A stretch of DNA of 63,710 bases from Calditrichota bacterium (GCA_013151735.1 JAADHR010000199.1:146091-209800); one strand, 5' to 3'; counted from the first letter of the stretch, positions 53,184 through 62,673 are shown. The notes: a model not told the origin generated them from the letters alone. Program-made: numbers and translations.

Positions 53184-54398
53184 GTGACAAAATTGGCAAT
53201 GAATGGAGGTACGCCCGTCCGCACCAAACCCTTTCCGAAATGGCCGGTGTGGGATGATGCCGAAATTCGGGCGCTCCAGGACGTGGTAAAAAGCGGGGTC
53301 TGGGGTATTGACGGCCAGCTTGTCCCGGCCTTTGAAAAAACCTACGCAGCCTACCACGAAGCGAAACACGGAATTCTGGTGAACAGTGGAACCACCGCGC
53401 TGGAAATTGCTTTAAAAGCGGCTGGCATTGGCCCGGGCGATGAGGTACTGGTTCCGGCTTACACGTTTGTGGCAACCGCTTCGGCTGTTTTAAGCGTGGG
53501 GGCCGTGGTTCGTTTTGTGGATAGTGATCCCGAAACCTACAACATCGACCCGACAAAAATCGAAGGGGCCATTACGCCCCGAACCAAGGCGATTATGCCT
53601 GTGGATTTTTCGGGCCGGCCGGCGGATTACGATGCCATTCTTGAGATAGCCCGTGTGCACGAATTGATCGTCATTGAGGATTCGGCCCAGGCCTGGGGGG
53701 CAGAGTGGCGCGGGAAAAAGGTGGGTGCACTGGGTTTGGGGGGCATTTTCAGCTTTCAATCATCCAAAAACATAACCTCCGGCGAGGGGGGTATTTTGGT
53801 TACCAACGATGATGAATTTGCCGCTCTGGCCCGGTCGTACATGAACTGCGGCCGCGTGGAAGGCGGGTTGTGGTACGAACACCACCACATTGGCGGAAAT
53901 TACCGCCTGACGGAATTTCAGGCCGCGGTGCTTCAAGTGCAGTTCAATCGTTACGAACCCATGTTGAAAAAGCGTCAGGAAAATGCCCGATATTTGGATG
54001 AACAGCTCGGCAAGATCGAGGGCATTCAAACCATGCGAAAGGATCCGCGCATTACCCGTCACGCCTACCATTTGTACATTTTCCGCTACAAATCGGAAGA
54101 ATTCGGCGGCCTTTCCAAACCCGAATTTGTGAAGGCGCTCCAGGCCGAAGGCATTCCGGCCAGCGGTGGGTACGGCTATCCGCTCCACAAACAGCCCCTC
54201 TTTCAGAAGCGGGCCTTTGGGCCCAAGGGAGCCCCGGTGGATGTGGGGATTGACTATACGCAGGTTCACCTGCCCGTAGCCGAAAAGGCCTGCGCCGAGG
54301 AAGCCATCTGGCTGGACCAGGAAACGCTCCTGGCAGAAAAGGAGGACATGGCGGACATTGTTGAGGCCATCGTGAAAATCCAAAAATCGGTAAAGTAA
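53184..54398 (+). CDS. DegT/DnrJ/EryC1/StrS-family aminotransferase (copy 1)
   Basis: 404 residues from a GTG with AGGAGG five bases upstream, which decides the start. It is a fold-type I PLP enzyme with Lys195 in FSFQSSKNITSGEGG, and the PLP-binding IEDSAQAWGA at 164-173. Members convert keto-sugars or inosose to amino sugars, and some act as dehydratases or have unknown roles in sugar clusters. No membrane or signal segment is present. The proline-rich start GGTPVRTKPFPKWPVW is shared by a subgroup often found with sugar oxidoreductases in Planctomycetota and FCB bacteria. The second member lies at 57640. Confidence 0.9.
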   Translation: MTKLAMNGGTPVRTKPFPKWPVWDDAEIRALQDVVKSGVWGIDGQLVPAFEKTYAAYHEAKHGILVNSGTTALEIALKAAGIGPGDEVLVPAYTFVATASAVLSVGAVVRFVDSDPETYNIDPTKIEGAITPRTKAIMPVDFSGRPADYDAILEIARVHELIVIEDSAQAWGAEWRGKKVGALGLGGIFSFQSSKNITSGEGGILVTNDDEFAALARSYMNCGRVEGGLWYEHHHIGGNYRLTEFQAAVLQVQFNRYEPMLKKRQENARYLDEQLGKIEGIQTMRKDPRITRHAYHLYIFRYKSEEFGGLSKPEFVKALQAEGIPASGGYGYPLHKQPLFQKRAFGPKGAPVDVGIDYTQVHLPVAEKACAEEAIWLDQETLLAEKEDMADIVEAIVKIQKSVK

Positions 54399-54717
54399 AA
54401 ATTAGGAACATTGCATACTCATTCTTAGAAAGCTTTGAAAAAATCGGATTTTATTGGTTGCTTTTTTTCAACCCACCCCCAAGGGGGGAGGGTCGATAAT
54501 AGAGAAATGTTACGTAAAAACCTATTTTTCAATTGATTGTAAAGTGACCCCATGTTAATGGCAAGTTAATTTTTATCACAAATTATGATCCTATTTTGTT
54601 ATGAGCCATTGCTTGTGTCAGAAATCTTGATTTTTTAAAAGTTTTCTCTTGGTAATAGGAGATTTTTTGAGATGTTCCTTATTCTGATAAAAAACTCAAA
54701 AATGCAGGAATCGTGAA
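54399..54717. other. Intergenic region with a GC-rich inverted repeat
   Basis: About 320 bases, AT-rich, with no gene I can support. At 54471-54493 ACCCACCCCC is followed by AAGGGGGGAGGGT, an inverted repeat with one A/A mismatch and an AA centre. It stands out from the surrounding composition. A TTGATT at 54532 has no good -10 partner. A new transcription unit probably begins in this gap because the next gene starts at 54718. Confidence 0.5.
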
Positions 54718-55746
54718 ATGACGTCCAAAGAACGAGTCGAAAAATTACTGGCCGGCGAGCCCATCGATCGGGTGCCTTTTGAACCGGCCATTTATGAGCA
54801 CAAGGCCTTTCTGATCGGAAAGACCCCATCGGAAGTGGCGCAGTCGGAGGAGTTGCTGCTTCAGTCCCTTCGAAAAGAGCACGAAATCTACGGTGCGGAT
54901 TTTTTGGTGGTGGGCCTGGATGTGTACAACGTGGAAGCGGAAGCCCTGGGCTGTAGTGTACGCTTTTTTGAAAATGCCGATGTCCCGGCCATTTCCGAAC
55001 CGATTCTGGAATCGCCGGAAGAGGTGGAACGTTTGAAGCTGCCCAACCCCGAAACGGACGGGCGCATGCCCCTTTTTCTTTCTGCGGCTGAAAAACTGGC
55101 CGGTGAACGGGGTGAGGATGTGGTCATTCGCGGAGCCCTTTCCGGGCCATTTTCGCTGGCGTCGGAATTGCTGGGAATGGAAAAACTCCTCATTGAAACG
55201 TTCAGTAACCCCGAATCGGTTACGAAGCTCCTCAATTTTGCGACGGATGTTCTCATCGCTTACGCCGATGCCTTTCTGGATCGGGGGGTCGGTATCGTTT
55301 CATTTGATTCCCGCTGTGCCCCGCCCCTCATTTCTCCGGACATGTACCGGGAAACGGTTTTTCCCTTTCATCGGAAGCTCATGATGCACCTGAAGGAGCG
55401 GGGAGAAACGGTTCGTGCACTGATTATCGGCGGCGACACCCTGCCGCTTAATCCGTTCTTAAAAGACACGGGTGCCAATATTCTGCTGGCGGATTTTACG
55501 GTCGATCTGGAAGAAGCCTTTCAGACCGTGGCCGGTTCACAGGTAGTGCTTCGGGCGAATCTGGATCCGTTTGTTTTGAGTCAGGGGCGTCCCGAAGAAA
55601 TTGAGACGGCTGCCCGAAACGTGGTAGCGGCCGGGCTTCAACATCGGCGTTTTATGATGGGAACCGGCATTGTTCCCTACGATACCCCCCCGGAAAAAGT
55701 GCAGATTGTGAAAAAGATTGTGGAAACAGAAGGAAAATGGACATGA
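54718..55746 (+). CDS. UroD-family protein, subtype without recognisable metal ligands
   Basis: 342 residues. The barrel is of the uroporphyrinogen-decarboxylase superfamily (TSKERVEKLLAGEPIDRVPF, then LISPDMYRETVFPFHRKL). The site where MtaA has HxC reads IIGGDTLPL, and no late SSGCD motif exists. TGAATG-like features around MMGTGIVPYDTPPEKV mark the end. It may be a non-zinc enzyme or a scaffold. It is coupled to the next UroD-family gene by a four-base overlap, so the pair could form a heterodimer. No signal peptide. Substrate unknown. Confidence 0.8.
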   Translation: MTSKERVEKLLAGEPIDRVPFEPAIYEHKAFLIGKTPSEVAQSEELLLQSLRKEHEIYGADFLVVGLDVYNVEAEALGCSVRFFENADVPAISEPILESPEEVERLKLPNPETDGRMPLFLSAAEKLAGERGEDVVIRGALSGPFSLASELLGMEKLLIETFSNPESVTKLLNFATDVLIAYADAFLDRGVGIVSFDSRCAPPLISPDMYRETVFPFHRKLMMHLKERGETVRALIIGGDTLPLNPFLKDTGANILLADFTVDLEEAFQTVAGSQVVLRANLDPFVLSQGRPEEIETAARNVVAAGLQHRRFMMGTGIVPYDTPPEKVQIVKKIVETEGKWT

Positions 55747-56738
55747 AAGAAACAATGACTCCTCTGGAGCGAGTAAAAACAGTTCTGGCACACGGCATTC
55801 CCGACCGGATTCCCCTCAATTTTTTTGCCGGCTGGAACCCGGAAGTCCGTGAAAAAGTGGAAGCTGAATACGGTTCGGTGGAGGCATTTTCCGAAATGCT
55901 TCACATCGACATCTACACGGGTGTGGTGCCGAATTTTCCCTGGATGGAATCCGCCAAAAATACCATCGACATCGACGATTTGTTGGAGATTCCCTTAATC
56001 GACCCCATGGGCGATGAAATTGTCGAAACATCCGCTGACCCGGAACTGTTCCTGACGGTTCGGGAGGCGGTAGAGCGCTACAAAGGCAAAAAAGCCGTGT
56101 TTGCGCATGTGTGGGGTGTGTTTGAACTGGTCCAATTCCACATGGGAATGGAAGAGGTGCTGGTGAATCTGGCCCTCGAAAAGGAGAAAATGAGCCGCCT
56201 TTTCCTGCGAATGGCCGAGTGGTCGGCCAAAACGGTGGAAAAAGCCGTTGAGGCCGGGGCAGATGTGATTGAGCTCTCCGATGATTGGGGGCAGAACAAC
56301 GTGCTGTTGTTCAACCCGAAAGATTGGTGGAACATGATTTACCCGGCCGAAAGGCTAATCGTCCAGGCAGCCAAAAAGAGCGGCCTTCCCCTTCTGCTCC
56401 ACAGCGACGGGGACATCACCCAGGTGCTGGACGGCGTGGTGGAAATGGGCGTGGATGCGCTTCACCCGGTGCAAGAATCAGCCGGAATGGACTTAAAACT
56501 GATGAAAGAAAAATACGGCAATCAATTAAGCATCATGGGTGGATTGGACACGGCTATGGCGCTTCCTTTTAAAAATGAGCAGGACATTCAGGAAGAAGTG
56601 GAACGGATTTTCAAAATCTTGAAACCGAACGGCGGGTACATTTTTTCCGGTTCTCACATGATTCAGGACGACACGCCGCTCTCTGTGGTGGAGGCCGCCT
56701 ACAAAAAGGCCTACGAAATCGGATTTTATGAAAAATAA
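55743..56738 (+). CDS. UroD-family protein, non-zinc HSDG subtype
   Basis: 331 residues from the ATG at 55743 (ATGA overlap, AAGGA eight bases upstream); an ATG at 55737 adds two residues. The barrel is clear (TPLERVKTVLAHGIPDRIPL, SDDWGQNNVLLFNPKDWW, YPAERLIVQAAKKSG). The zinc position reads HSDGDI (His220, Asp222), close to HTDGHI of the protein at 28789, so these two form one subgroup. The late segment reads SGSHMIQDDTP with no Cys. It is coupled to the previous gene. I infer a non-zinc lyase or methyltransferase-like enzyme; the substrate is unknown. Confidence 0.82.
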   Translation: MKETMTPLERVKTVLAHGIPDRIPLNFFAGWNPEVREKVEAEYGSVEAFSEMLHIDIYTGVVPNFPWMESAKNTIDIDDLLEIPLIDPMGDEIVETSADPELFLTVREAVERYKGKKAVFAHVWGVFELVQFHMGMEEVLVNLALEKEKMSRLFLRMAEWSAKTVEKAVEAGADVIELSDDWGQNNVLLFNPKDWWNMIYPAERLIVQAAKKSGLPLLLHSDGDITQVLDGVVEMGVDALHPVQESAGMDLKLMKEKYGNQLSIMGGLDTAMALPFKNEQDIQEEVERIFKILKPNGGYIFSGSHMIQDDTPLSVVEAAYKKAYEIGFYEK

Positions 56739-56805
56739 TCACAAGATGAGACTTCTGAATGATGTGGTTTTTGCAGATTTTTAATGATTGAATTGGGAGA
56801 GAATA

Positions 56806-57558
56806 ATGAAAATCTACCGAGTGGTTTTGGGAGTTTTGTTGTTTACTTTTCTGGTGTGGGCATTCGCCCAATCCTGGAATTTTGTCAAAAGGGGGCGGTC
56901 GGATGTGATCTCTGTAAAGATTCAGTCCTCCGATAATTGGGAGCTTAAGGGTGACTTTTACCGGCCCATTCCACGGGTCAAACAGGCCCCGGGCTTACTG
57001 CTGCTTCCGGCATTCGGTGGAAACCGGACGGCGTACAAAGAAACGGCACCCTTTTTTCAGAAAAAGGGATACGCCGTACTGACCGTCGACTTGCGCGGAA
57101 TGGGAGAAAGCCGGCAAAAAAATAGTAAAGGCCGGATTCCCAACCTGAAGGGGATTAACGATGACGTTCAGGCGGCGATCAATTTTCTGGCATCCCGGAA
57201 AGAAACCAATGCCGCCAGATTGGGCGTTCTTGCGGCCAGCACCATTTGCAACGCGGCCGTGCACGCCGTTGATCACGATAGCCGGATAAAAGCAGTCGTG
57301 CTGCTTTCGGGCGAATACGACTCAACGGCCACACAGCTTCTTACCTCGGCTGATTTTCCGCCGTCGCTCATTGTGGCCAGTTACGATGACAAAATTGCCA
57401 TCCAGAATGCGGCATCCCTGCGGGACAAATTGGGAAATCCGAAAAGCAAGGTGCACTTATTCTTAAATGCGGGGCACGGCCTGAATATGTTTTGGTCTCC
57501 AAGCGGAAAAGAGCTTGGCGATTTAATGGTTAAGTGGTTTGAAACCTATCTGAAATAA
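56806..57558 (+). CDS. Membrane-anchored alpha/beta hydrolase
   Basis: 250 residues from the ATG at 56806 with GGGAGA five bases upstream. Residues 7-24 are a hydrophobic anchor or signal segment, so the enzyme faces the periplasm. The alpha/beta hydrolase core has LLLLPAFGGNR, LTVDLRGMGES and the acid and base residues near ASYDDK (Asp194 or Asp195) and NAGHG (His224). The nucleophile elbow reads LAASTICNA (Ser145 probable) instead of GxSxG, so activity needs testing. It could remove esters, for example methyl or acetyl groups from glycans, consistent with the methyl-related neighbours, but this is inference. Confidence 0.78.
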   Translation: MKIYRVVLGVLLFTFLVWAFAQSWNFVKRGRSDVISVKIQSSDNWELKGDFYRPIPRVKQAPGLLLLPAFGGNRTAYKETAPFFQKKGYAVLTVDLRGMGESRQKNSKGRIPNLKGINDDVQAAINFLASRKETNAARLGVLAASTICNAAVHAVDHDSRIKAVVLLSGEYDSTATQLLTSADFPPSLIVASYDDKIAIQNAASLRDKLGNPKSKVHLFLNAGHGLNMFWSPSGKELGDLMVKWFETYLK

Positions 57559-57586
57559 ATCATCTTTGCCAGATGATTATTTTTGT
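57558..57586 (+). terminator. Intrinsic terminator after the hydrolase gene
   Basis: AATCATCT (57558-57565, beginning in the stop codon) and AGATGATT (57571-57578) form an 8-bp stem around TTGCC, followed by ATTTTTGTG. Confidence 0.6.
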
Positions 57587-57639
57587 GATTTTCTGACTTC
57601 GGGCCTGCAGTTTTGAAAGAGTTCTGTTTGGGAGGTTCT

Positions 57640-58881
57640 ATGGAACAATTGGCGCTTTATGGCGGACCGAAAACAAAAACGACCCCTTTCGGTGTGGGTA
57701 ATCGCTACGGCAAGGAGGAATTGAATCAGCTTAAGGAAGCCCTGGAGCAAAACACCCTCTTTTACGCGCACGGGAAAAAGACGGGTCAATTTCTGGATAA
57801 ATTCAAAAAAATGTATGGCAGCCGGTTTGCGGTGGCCACCTCCTCCGGGACGGCCTCTATTCACACGGCCCTTGCTGCACTGGATGTGGGCCCGGGCGAC
57901 GAGGTGATTACGTCTCCCATCACGGATATGGGATCGCTAATCGGAATTCTGTTTCAAAATGCGGTACCGATTTTTGCGGATGTGCACCCTCGCACCTACA
58001 ACATGACGGCCGAATCCATTGAAGCACGAATCACCCCCCGCACAAAAGCCATTGAAGTGGTACATTTGGCCGGCAATCCTGCGGACATGGAGCCCATTTT
58101 GGCAGTCTCACGGAAACACGGCATCCCGATTGCAGAAGATTGTGCCCAGAGTTACCTCAGCGTGTACCGGGGGAAACTGGCGGGTACATTTGGAGAATTT
58201 GGGTGCTTTAGCCTGAATGATTTCAAACACATCTCCGCCGGAGACGCCGGAATGATTCTCACCAATAATGAAAATCTGGCATGGAAAGCCCAACTTTTCA
58301 CGGATAAAGGGTACGACCGGAGTACCACCGAACACGATCCGCCTTTTTTGGCAGCCAATTACCGGATGAACGAACTGGAGGCTGCGGTTGCCATTGCCCA
58401 ATTGGACAAGCTGGAGTGGATCGTTTCCCGGCGCCGCAAATACGGCACACGCCTGACGGAAGGCATCGCTGACCTGCCCGGGATTTTGCCGCCGAAAATA
58501 ACTCCGAAAAGTGAGAGTTCCTATTGGTTTTACATGTTCCGTGTGGATGAAGAACGGCTGAATATCTCCCGAAACACATTTGCCGATGCCCTGGAAGCCG
58601 AAGGCATTCCCTGTGGAAAAGGGTACATTCCGCGGCCGGTGTACCGTTCACGCCTGTTACGCGAGAAGGCGATTTACCCCCATTTCAACTGGCCGGAAGA
58701 TTTCCCGCAGTATGGCGAACCCGTCGAGTACCCGGAGGGATTATGCCCCGTGGCGGAAGAAGTACTCCGGACGGCGGTCCTGTTGCGACTCAATGAATTT
58801 TTTACCGAACAGGACATCGAAGACACCATTCGGGCCATCCGAAAAGTTACGGCCTATTTTGCGGGAGAGAAAGCGCTTTGA
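57640..58881 (+). CDS. DegT/DnrJ/EryC1/StrS-family aminotransferase (copy 2)
   Basis: 413 residues from the ATG at 57640 with GGGAGG five bases upstream; a TTG at 57613 adds nine residues. PLP residues: Lys196 in FSLNDFKHISAGDAG, and IAEDCAQSY at 164-172. It shares the family's start (LYGGPKTKTTPFG) with the copy at 53184 but has a different active-site text, so the two probably act on different keto-sugars or one may be non-transaminating. No signal peptide. It closes the carbohydrate/methyl region; the next gene is housekeeping. Likely cytoplasmic. Confidence 0.9.
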   Translation: MEQLALYGGPKTKTTPFGVGNRYGKEELNQLKEALEQNTLFYAHGKKTGQFLDKFKKMYGSRFAVATSSGTASIHTALAALDVGPGDEVITSPITDMGSLIGILFQNAVPIFADVHPRTYNMTAESIEARITPRTKAIEVVHLAGNPADMEPILAVSRKHGIPIAEDCAQSYLSVYRGKLAGTFGEFGCFSLNDFKHISAGDAGMILTNNENLAWKAQLFTDKGYDRSTTEHDPPFLAANYRMNELEAAVAIAQLDKLEWIVSRRRKYGTRLTEGIADLPGILPPKITPKSESSYWFYMFRVDEERLNISRNTFADALEAEGIPCGKGYIPRPVYRSRLLREKAIYPHFNWPEDFPQYGEPVEYPEGLCPVAEEVLRTAVLLRLNEFFTEQDIEDTIRAIRKVTAYFAGEKAL

Positions 58882-59160
58882 ACGGCCACTCTGCTTGATG
58901 TGTAAATAATTCCCGCAAATCCCCTGGGTGTTCGTCGGGTGATCTTTTTTAGCCTGCCTTTTCAAAGAAAATCTAAATAAAACTGGCAAATCGGGAATTT
59001 TTGTCATAAAATCATTGAGTCCAAAAAAATAAAAATTATGAGGATGCTGCAAAAACGATGCGACTGTAATGTCACTAAAATCAATTCGTGAAAGTCGCGG
59101 GAGAAGGTTTTTTGTGAGCAGACTCAACGATCAATCATTTGTAAGGGAGTTTCTGTTTTA

Positions 59161-60987
59161 ATGAGAAAAGAACACTTTCGAAATATAGCCATTATTGCAC
59201 ATGTCGATCACGGAAAGACCACACTGGTTGACGGCATGCTCCGGCAGAGCGGGATTTTTCGCGACAATCAGGAAGTCAAGGATCGCGTTATGGATTCAAT
59301 GGATCTGGAGCGGGAACGGGGCATTACGATTATGGCAAAAAATACGGCCGTGTGGTACAGGGACATCAAGATCAATATTGTGGATACGCCCGGACACGCC
59401 GATTTTGGCGGGGAAGTTGAGCGAAGCCTCAATTTGGTGGATGGCGCCCTGTTACTGGTGGATGCAAGCGAGGGTCCGCTTCCTCAGACGCGCTTTGTCT
59501 TAAAAAAGGCCCTGGCAAAAAAACTGCCCATTATTCTTGTGATCAACAAAATTGACCGAAAAGATGCCCGGATCAAGGAAATCGTGAATGCGGTGTACGA
59601 TTTATTTATCGATTTGGATGCGGATGAGGAACAAATCGAATTCCCGATCCTTTACACCAATGCCAAAGCAGGAGTGGCCCATCGGGAACTGGGAGACGAT
59701 TCAAAAGATCTTCAGCCGCTTTTTGAAACAATCGTCTCTGAAATTCCGGGTCCCGAGGCGGATGACCATGAAACACCCCAGTTTTTGGTGACCAACCTGG
59801 ATTATGACCCTTACGTCGGCCAAATTGCCGTAGGGCGGTTATCCAACGGGGTTCTTGAAATGAACAAGACGTACGCCTTGTGTGCAGAAAATGGCATCCG
59901 GCCCGGTGTGCGATTTTCCGCGCTTTACACCTTTCAGGATCTCTCAAAAAGACTGGTTACGCACGTGGAAGCGGGGGATATTATTGCCGTTTCCGGTGTG
60001 GAAGGGGTCAAAATCGGGGACACGATTTCATCTGAAGAAAATCCCAAACCCCTGCCGCGAATTCACGTGGACGAGCCGACGGTTTCAATGGTTTTTTATG
60101 TAAACAACGGGCCGTTTGCCGGACGTGAAGGAAAGTACTTAACCAGTCGCCATCTGAAGGAACGGCTGGAAAAGGAAATGCTTCGAAACGTGGCGCTGCG
60201 TGTGGAGCCCACGGCCCGGGCAGATGCCTTTAAAGTCAGTGGACGAGGGGAATTGCAGATGGCCGTTCTGATTGAAACCATGCGCCGGGAGGGCTACGAA
60301 TTCATGGTGTCCAAACCCCACGTGATTACAAAAAAAGAGGACGGCGTAACCCTTGAACCGGTGGAACATGTGTTTATTGATGTTCCTGAAGAATTTGTGG
60401 GCGTGGTGACGGAAAAAATCTCCAGACGCAAGGGCCGAATGGTAAATATGAACAATACCGGTCATGGCCGCGTCAATCTGGAATTTCTTGTTCCTGCCCG
60501 GGGTCTAATTGGGTTTAGAAGCCAGTTTTTAACCGACACAAAAGGCACCGGTGTGATGAACACCCTTTTTGAAGGGTACGAGCCCTGGTTTGGCCCCATT
60601 CCTCAGCGGAATTCGGGCGCGTTGGTGGCCGATCGGCCCGGGCGGGTTACCACCTACGCCAGCCTGGCTATGGTGGATCGCGGGGAGCTTTTTGTGGAAG
60701 TGGGCACCGAGGTTTACAAAGGGATGATTATTGGCGAACGAAACCGTACACGGGATCTGGATGTTAATATTACCAAAGAGAAAAAGCTGACCAATATGAG
60801 AAGCTCAACCTCGGATGCCACCGTCACGCTTCGCCCGCCCCGGCTCCTTTCGCTGGATCAATCCATTGAATTTATTGCGGAAGATGAACTGGTGGAAGTA
60901 ACACCCCAAACCATTCGGCTCCGAAAAATAGAACTTGACCCCGGCAAGCGGGCCGTTAACCGAAAAAAAGAGAATGCCATCGCCTGA
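59161..60987 (+). CDS. typA: Translational GTPase TypA/BipA
   Basis: 608 residues, the full family length. The G1 motif AHVDHGKTT, the switch [16 protein letters not shown] and the [10 protein letters not shown]4 motif are intact. The C-terminal domain contains the family's [21 protein letters not shown] and GLIGFRSQF. BipA binds the ribosome and helps assembly and stress adaptation. It is a conserved housekeeping gene and marks the end of the accessory region. An AAGGGAG lies 12 bases upstream of the ATG. The 279 bases before it hold no other gene I can support. Confidence 0.97.
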   Translation: MRKEHFRNIAIIAHVDHGKTTLVDGMLRQSGIFRDNQEVKDRVMDSMDLERERGITIMAKNTAVWYRDIKINIVDTPGHADFGGEVERSLNLVDGALLLVDASEGPLPQTRFVLKKALAKKLPIILVINKIDRKDARIKEIVNAVYDLFIDLDADEEQIEFPILYTNAKAGVAHRELGDDSKDLQPLFETIVSEIPGPEADDHETPQFLVTNLDYDPYVGQIAVGRLSNGVLEMNKTYALCAENGIRPGVRFSALYTFQDLSKRLVTHVEAGDIIAVSGVEGVKIGDTISSEENPKPLPRIHVDEPTVSMVFYVNNGPFAGREGKYLTSRHLKERLEKEMLRNVALRVEPTARADAFKVSGRGELQMAVLIETMRREGYEFMVSKPHVITKKEDGVTLEPVEHVFIDVPEEFVGVVTEKISRRKGRMVNMNNTGHGRVNLEFLVPARGLIGFRSQFLTDTKGTGVMNTLFEGYEPWFGPIPQRNSGALVADRPGRVTTYASLAMVDRGELFVEVGTEVYKGMIIGERNRTRDLDVNITKEKKLTNMRSSTSDATVTLRPPRLLSLDQSIEFIAEDELVEVTPQTIRLRKIELDPGKRAVNRKKENAIA

Positions 60988-61059
60988 AAAGCGCTGTGTT
61001 TGGGGTCGTAAAACACCGATGAAACGGGTATCAATCACTTTAAATGTTCAGAGTTTTTG

Positions 61060-61938
61060 ATGATCAGAAAAGTTTCGCCGGATATTTTTGAAATTCGAAC
61101 CCCTCTGGGTGACGCGTTTGTTAATGTGTATCTGGTGCGATCGGGAAATCAGGCTGTTTTGATTGATTCGGGTCTCAAGCAGACGGCCTCCCGGATTTTT
61201 CACCTGCTGGACGACCTTGGTTTTTCAAAAAACAGTCTGAAATATCTGATCAACACGCACAGTCACCACGATCACATTGGGGCCAATGGTGACATTCAGA
61301 CGGAATGCGGCTGCAGGGTGCTGGCTCACGAGAAGGCTGTTCCCTGGATTGAGAATCACCGCCTGCAATTTCACGAATTCCTGGGCCAGTTTCCAGCCCT
61401 TCTGCCTCCTTCGCAGGAATTGGAACAGTTCTTCTTTGAAAATCTGGGGGAACCGGGAAAAGTGAACGAGACCATTTCCGGTGAAAGCCGTTTGAAACTG
61501 GCCGCTTTCCCGGAAATGTGGCTGCTGCCGCTATCCGGCCATTCCGAAGACAGCATCGGTGTTTACCTGAAAGAACCGAATATTCTGATTGCGGGCGATG
61601 CCATTCTGTGCCGGGGTGTCGGAAGGGGCTTGCCCCAATATGAGGATCGAACGGCCTATCTCCAGAGTATTCAGAAAATCCGCGATTTAAATCCTGACAT
61701 TCTGCTGACGGCCCATTTTGATCCATTGGCGGGCAACGAGCTGCGTGAGTTTTTAAATCAGAGCGAAGCGGCCGTTTGGGAAATAGACTCCCGGATTGCT
61801 GCCGTTAAGCAGCAGCTGGGTGAAAATGCGCCCCTCTGGGATGTTGCAAAAGCGGTTCACCGCGGAGCAGAAAAAGAGTTAACCATTCAGGGCCTCCTGA
61901 CCATTCGGGCTCATCTTAACGAATCGGGAAACAGCTGA
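61060..61938 (+). CDS. MBL-fold metallo-hydrolase
   Basis: 292 residues from the ATG at 61060; a TTG just before it is less likely. The metal motif HSHHDHIG lies at 67-74 (His67, His69, Asp71 and His72 as HxHxDH), the next ligand is in LSGHSEDSIG, and GDAIL gives the bridging Asp. This resembles thiolesterase/glyoxalase II-type or lactonase-type members. The late TAHFDPL may supply the last His. It is directly followed by a membrane-protein gene starting one base after its stop, so they are one operon. No signal peptide is seen. Substrate unknown. Confidence 0.88.
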   Translation: MIRKVSPDIFEIRTPLGDAFVNVYLVRSGNQAVLIDSGLKQTASRIFHLLDDLGFSKNSLKYLINTHSHHDHIGANGDIQTECGCRVLAHEKAVPWIENHRLQFHEFLGQFPALLPPSQELEQFFFENLGEPGKVNETISGESRLKLAAFPEMWLLPLSGHSEDSIGVYLKEPNILIAGDAILCRGVGRGLPQYEDRTAYLQSIQKIRDLNPDILLTAHFDPLAGNELREFLNQSEAAVWEIDSRIAAVKQQLGENAPLWDVAKAVHRGAEKELTIQGLLTIRAHLNESGNS

Positions 61939-62508
61939 ATGATGGGATCACTGGCCACAGGGTTTGAAAAAAAAATGGCTAATCTCTGGCTGGTTGTAAT
62001 CTCCGGGAGTGGTGTTTTTGTATTTATGACGCTCCTTTCAAAAATAGACCAGCGGGCAACCGGAGGGGGAGCCAATGGTATTCTGGGACTGCAGTTTGCC
62101 TTTTCGGCCGATGTGGCCCGAACCATTATTCGCCTCTGGGGTTCGGAAGGCCTTTCGCTGATTGCCCGTACGATGTGGATCGATTACATCTACCCGCTTT
62201 TTTACGCCACATTCTTGGCCAGCACCATCTCCTATTTTTGTGAAACGTGGGCCATGTTTCGCCAGTGGGTCCGCATCCTGTTTGCGATCGTTCCTTTTTT
62301 TGCCGCCTTGCTGGACTATGTCGAGAACACCCTTCACTTAATCATCTTTTCTCAATTTCCGGAGATCTCCGGAACAGCCGTGTTTTGGGCATCAGTTGCC
62401 GCTTCAATTAAATGGCTTCTGGTGGGCTGGTCTATTTTGGTCATTCTCTATCTCGTGATTTATCAAGCAGTCAAGACGGTTTTGTCGCGGTGGATTTCTG
62501 TGAAATAA
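61939..62508 (+). CDS. Four-helix integral membrane protein of unknown function
   Basis: 189 residues. Hydrophobic segments lie near 15-34, 82-101, 111-135 and 147-176. A conserved-looking charged loop follows the first helix (KIDQRATGGGANGILGLQFAF), and the third helix has an LLDYVENTLH motif. It starts immediately after the MBL-fold gene's stop codon. I do not recognise the family, although short four-helix proteins of this kind occur in Bacteroidota. No catalytic residues can be named with confidence. Confidence 0.75.
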   Translation: MMGSLATGFEKKMANLWLVVISGSGVFVFMTLLSKIDQRATGGGANGILGLQFAFSADVARTIIRLWGSEGLSLIARTMWIDYIYPLFYATFLASTISYFCETWAMFRQWVRILFAIVPFFAALLDYVENTLHLIIFSQFPEISGTAVFWASVAASIKWLLVGWSILVILYLVIYQAVKTVLSRWISVK

Positions 62509-62673
62509 GGTTCTGGAAATTCGGAAGTTTTGTGGTTTGTTTTTTTCTCAATTATTCCTTCGTTTCATTATTGCCTTGCAACTGAAATAGAGTTTTTTTA
62601 TTTTAATGGAGAACAAAATCGGACCATACGGAAAAATACAAATTCATTTCACCAAACGTTAAGGGAAAAATCA

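Noticed and set aside
24617-56738. HemE (haem biosynthesis) for the UroD-family genes
   Set aside because: The copies are divergent, carry HxC or HxDG motifs and lie with corrinoid genes; no other haem gene is nearby.
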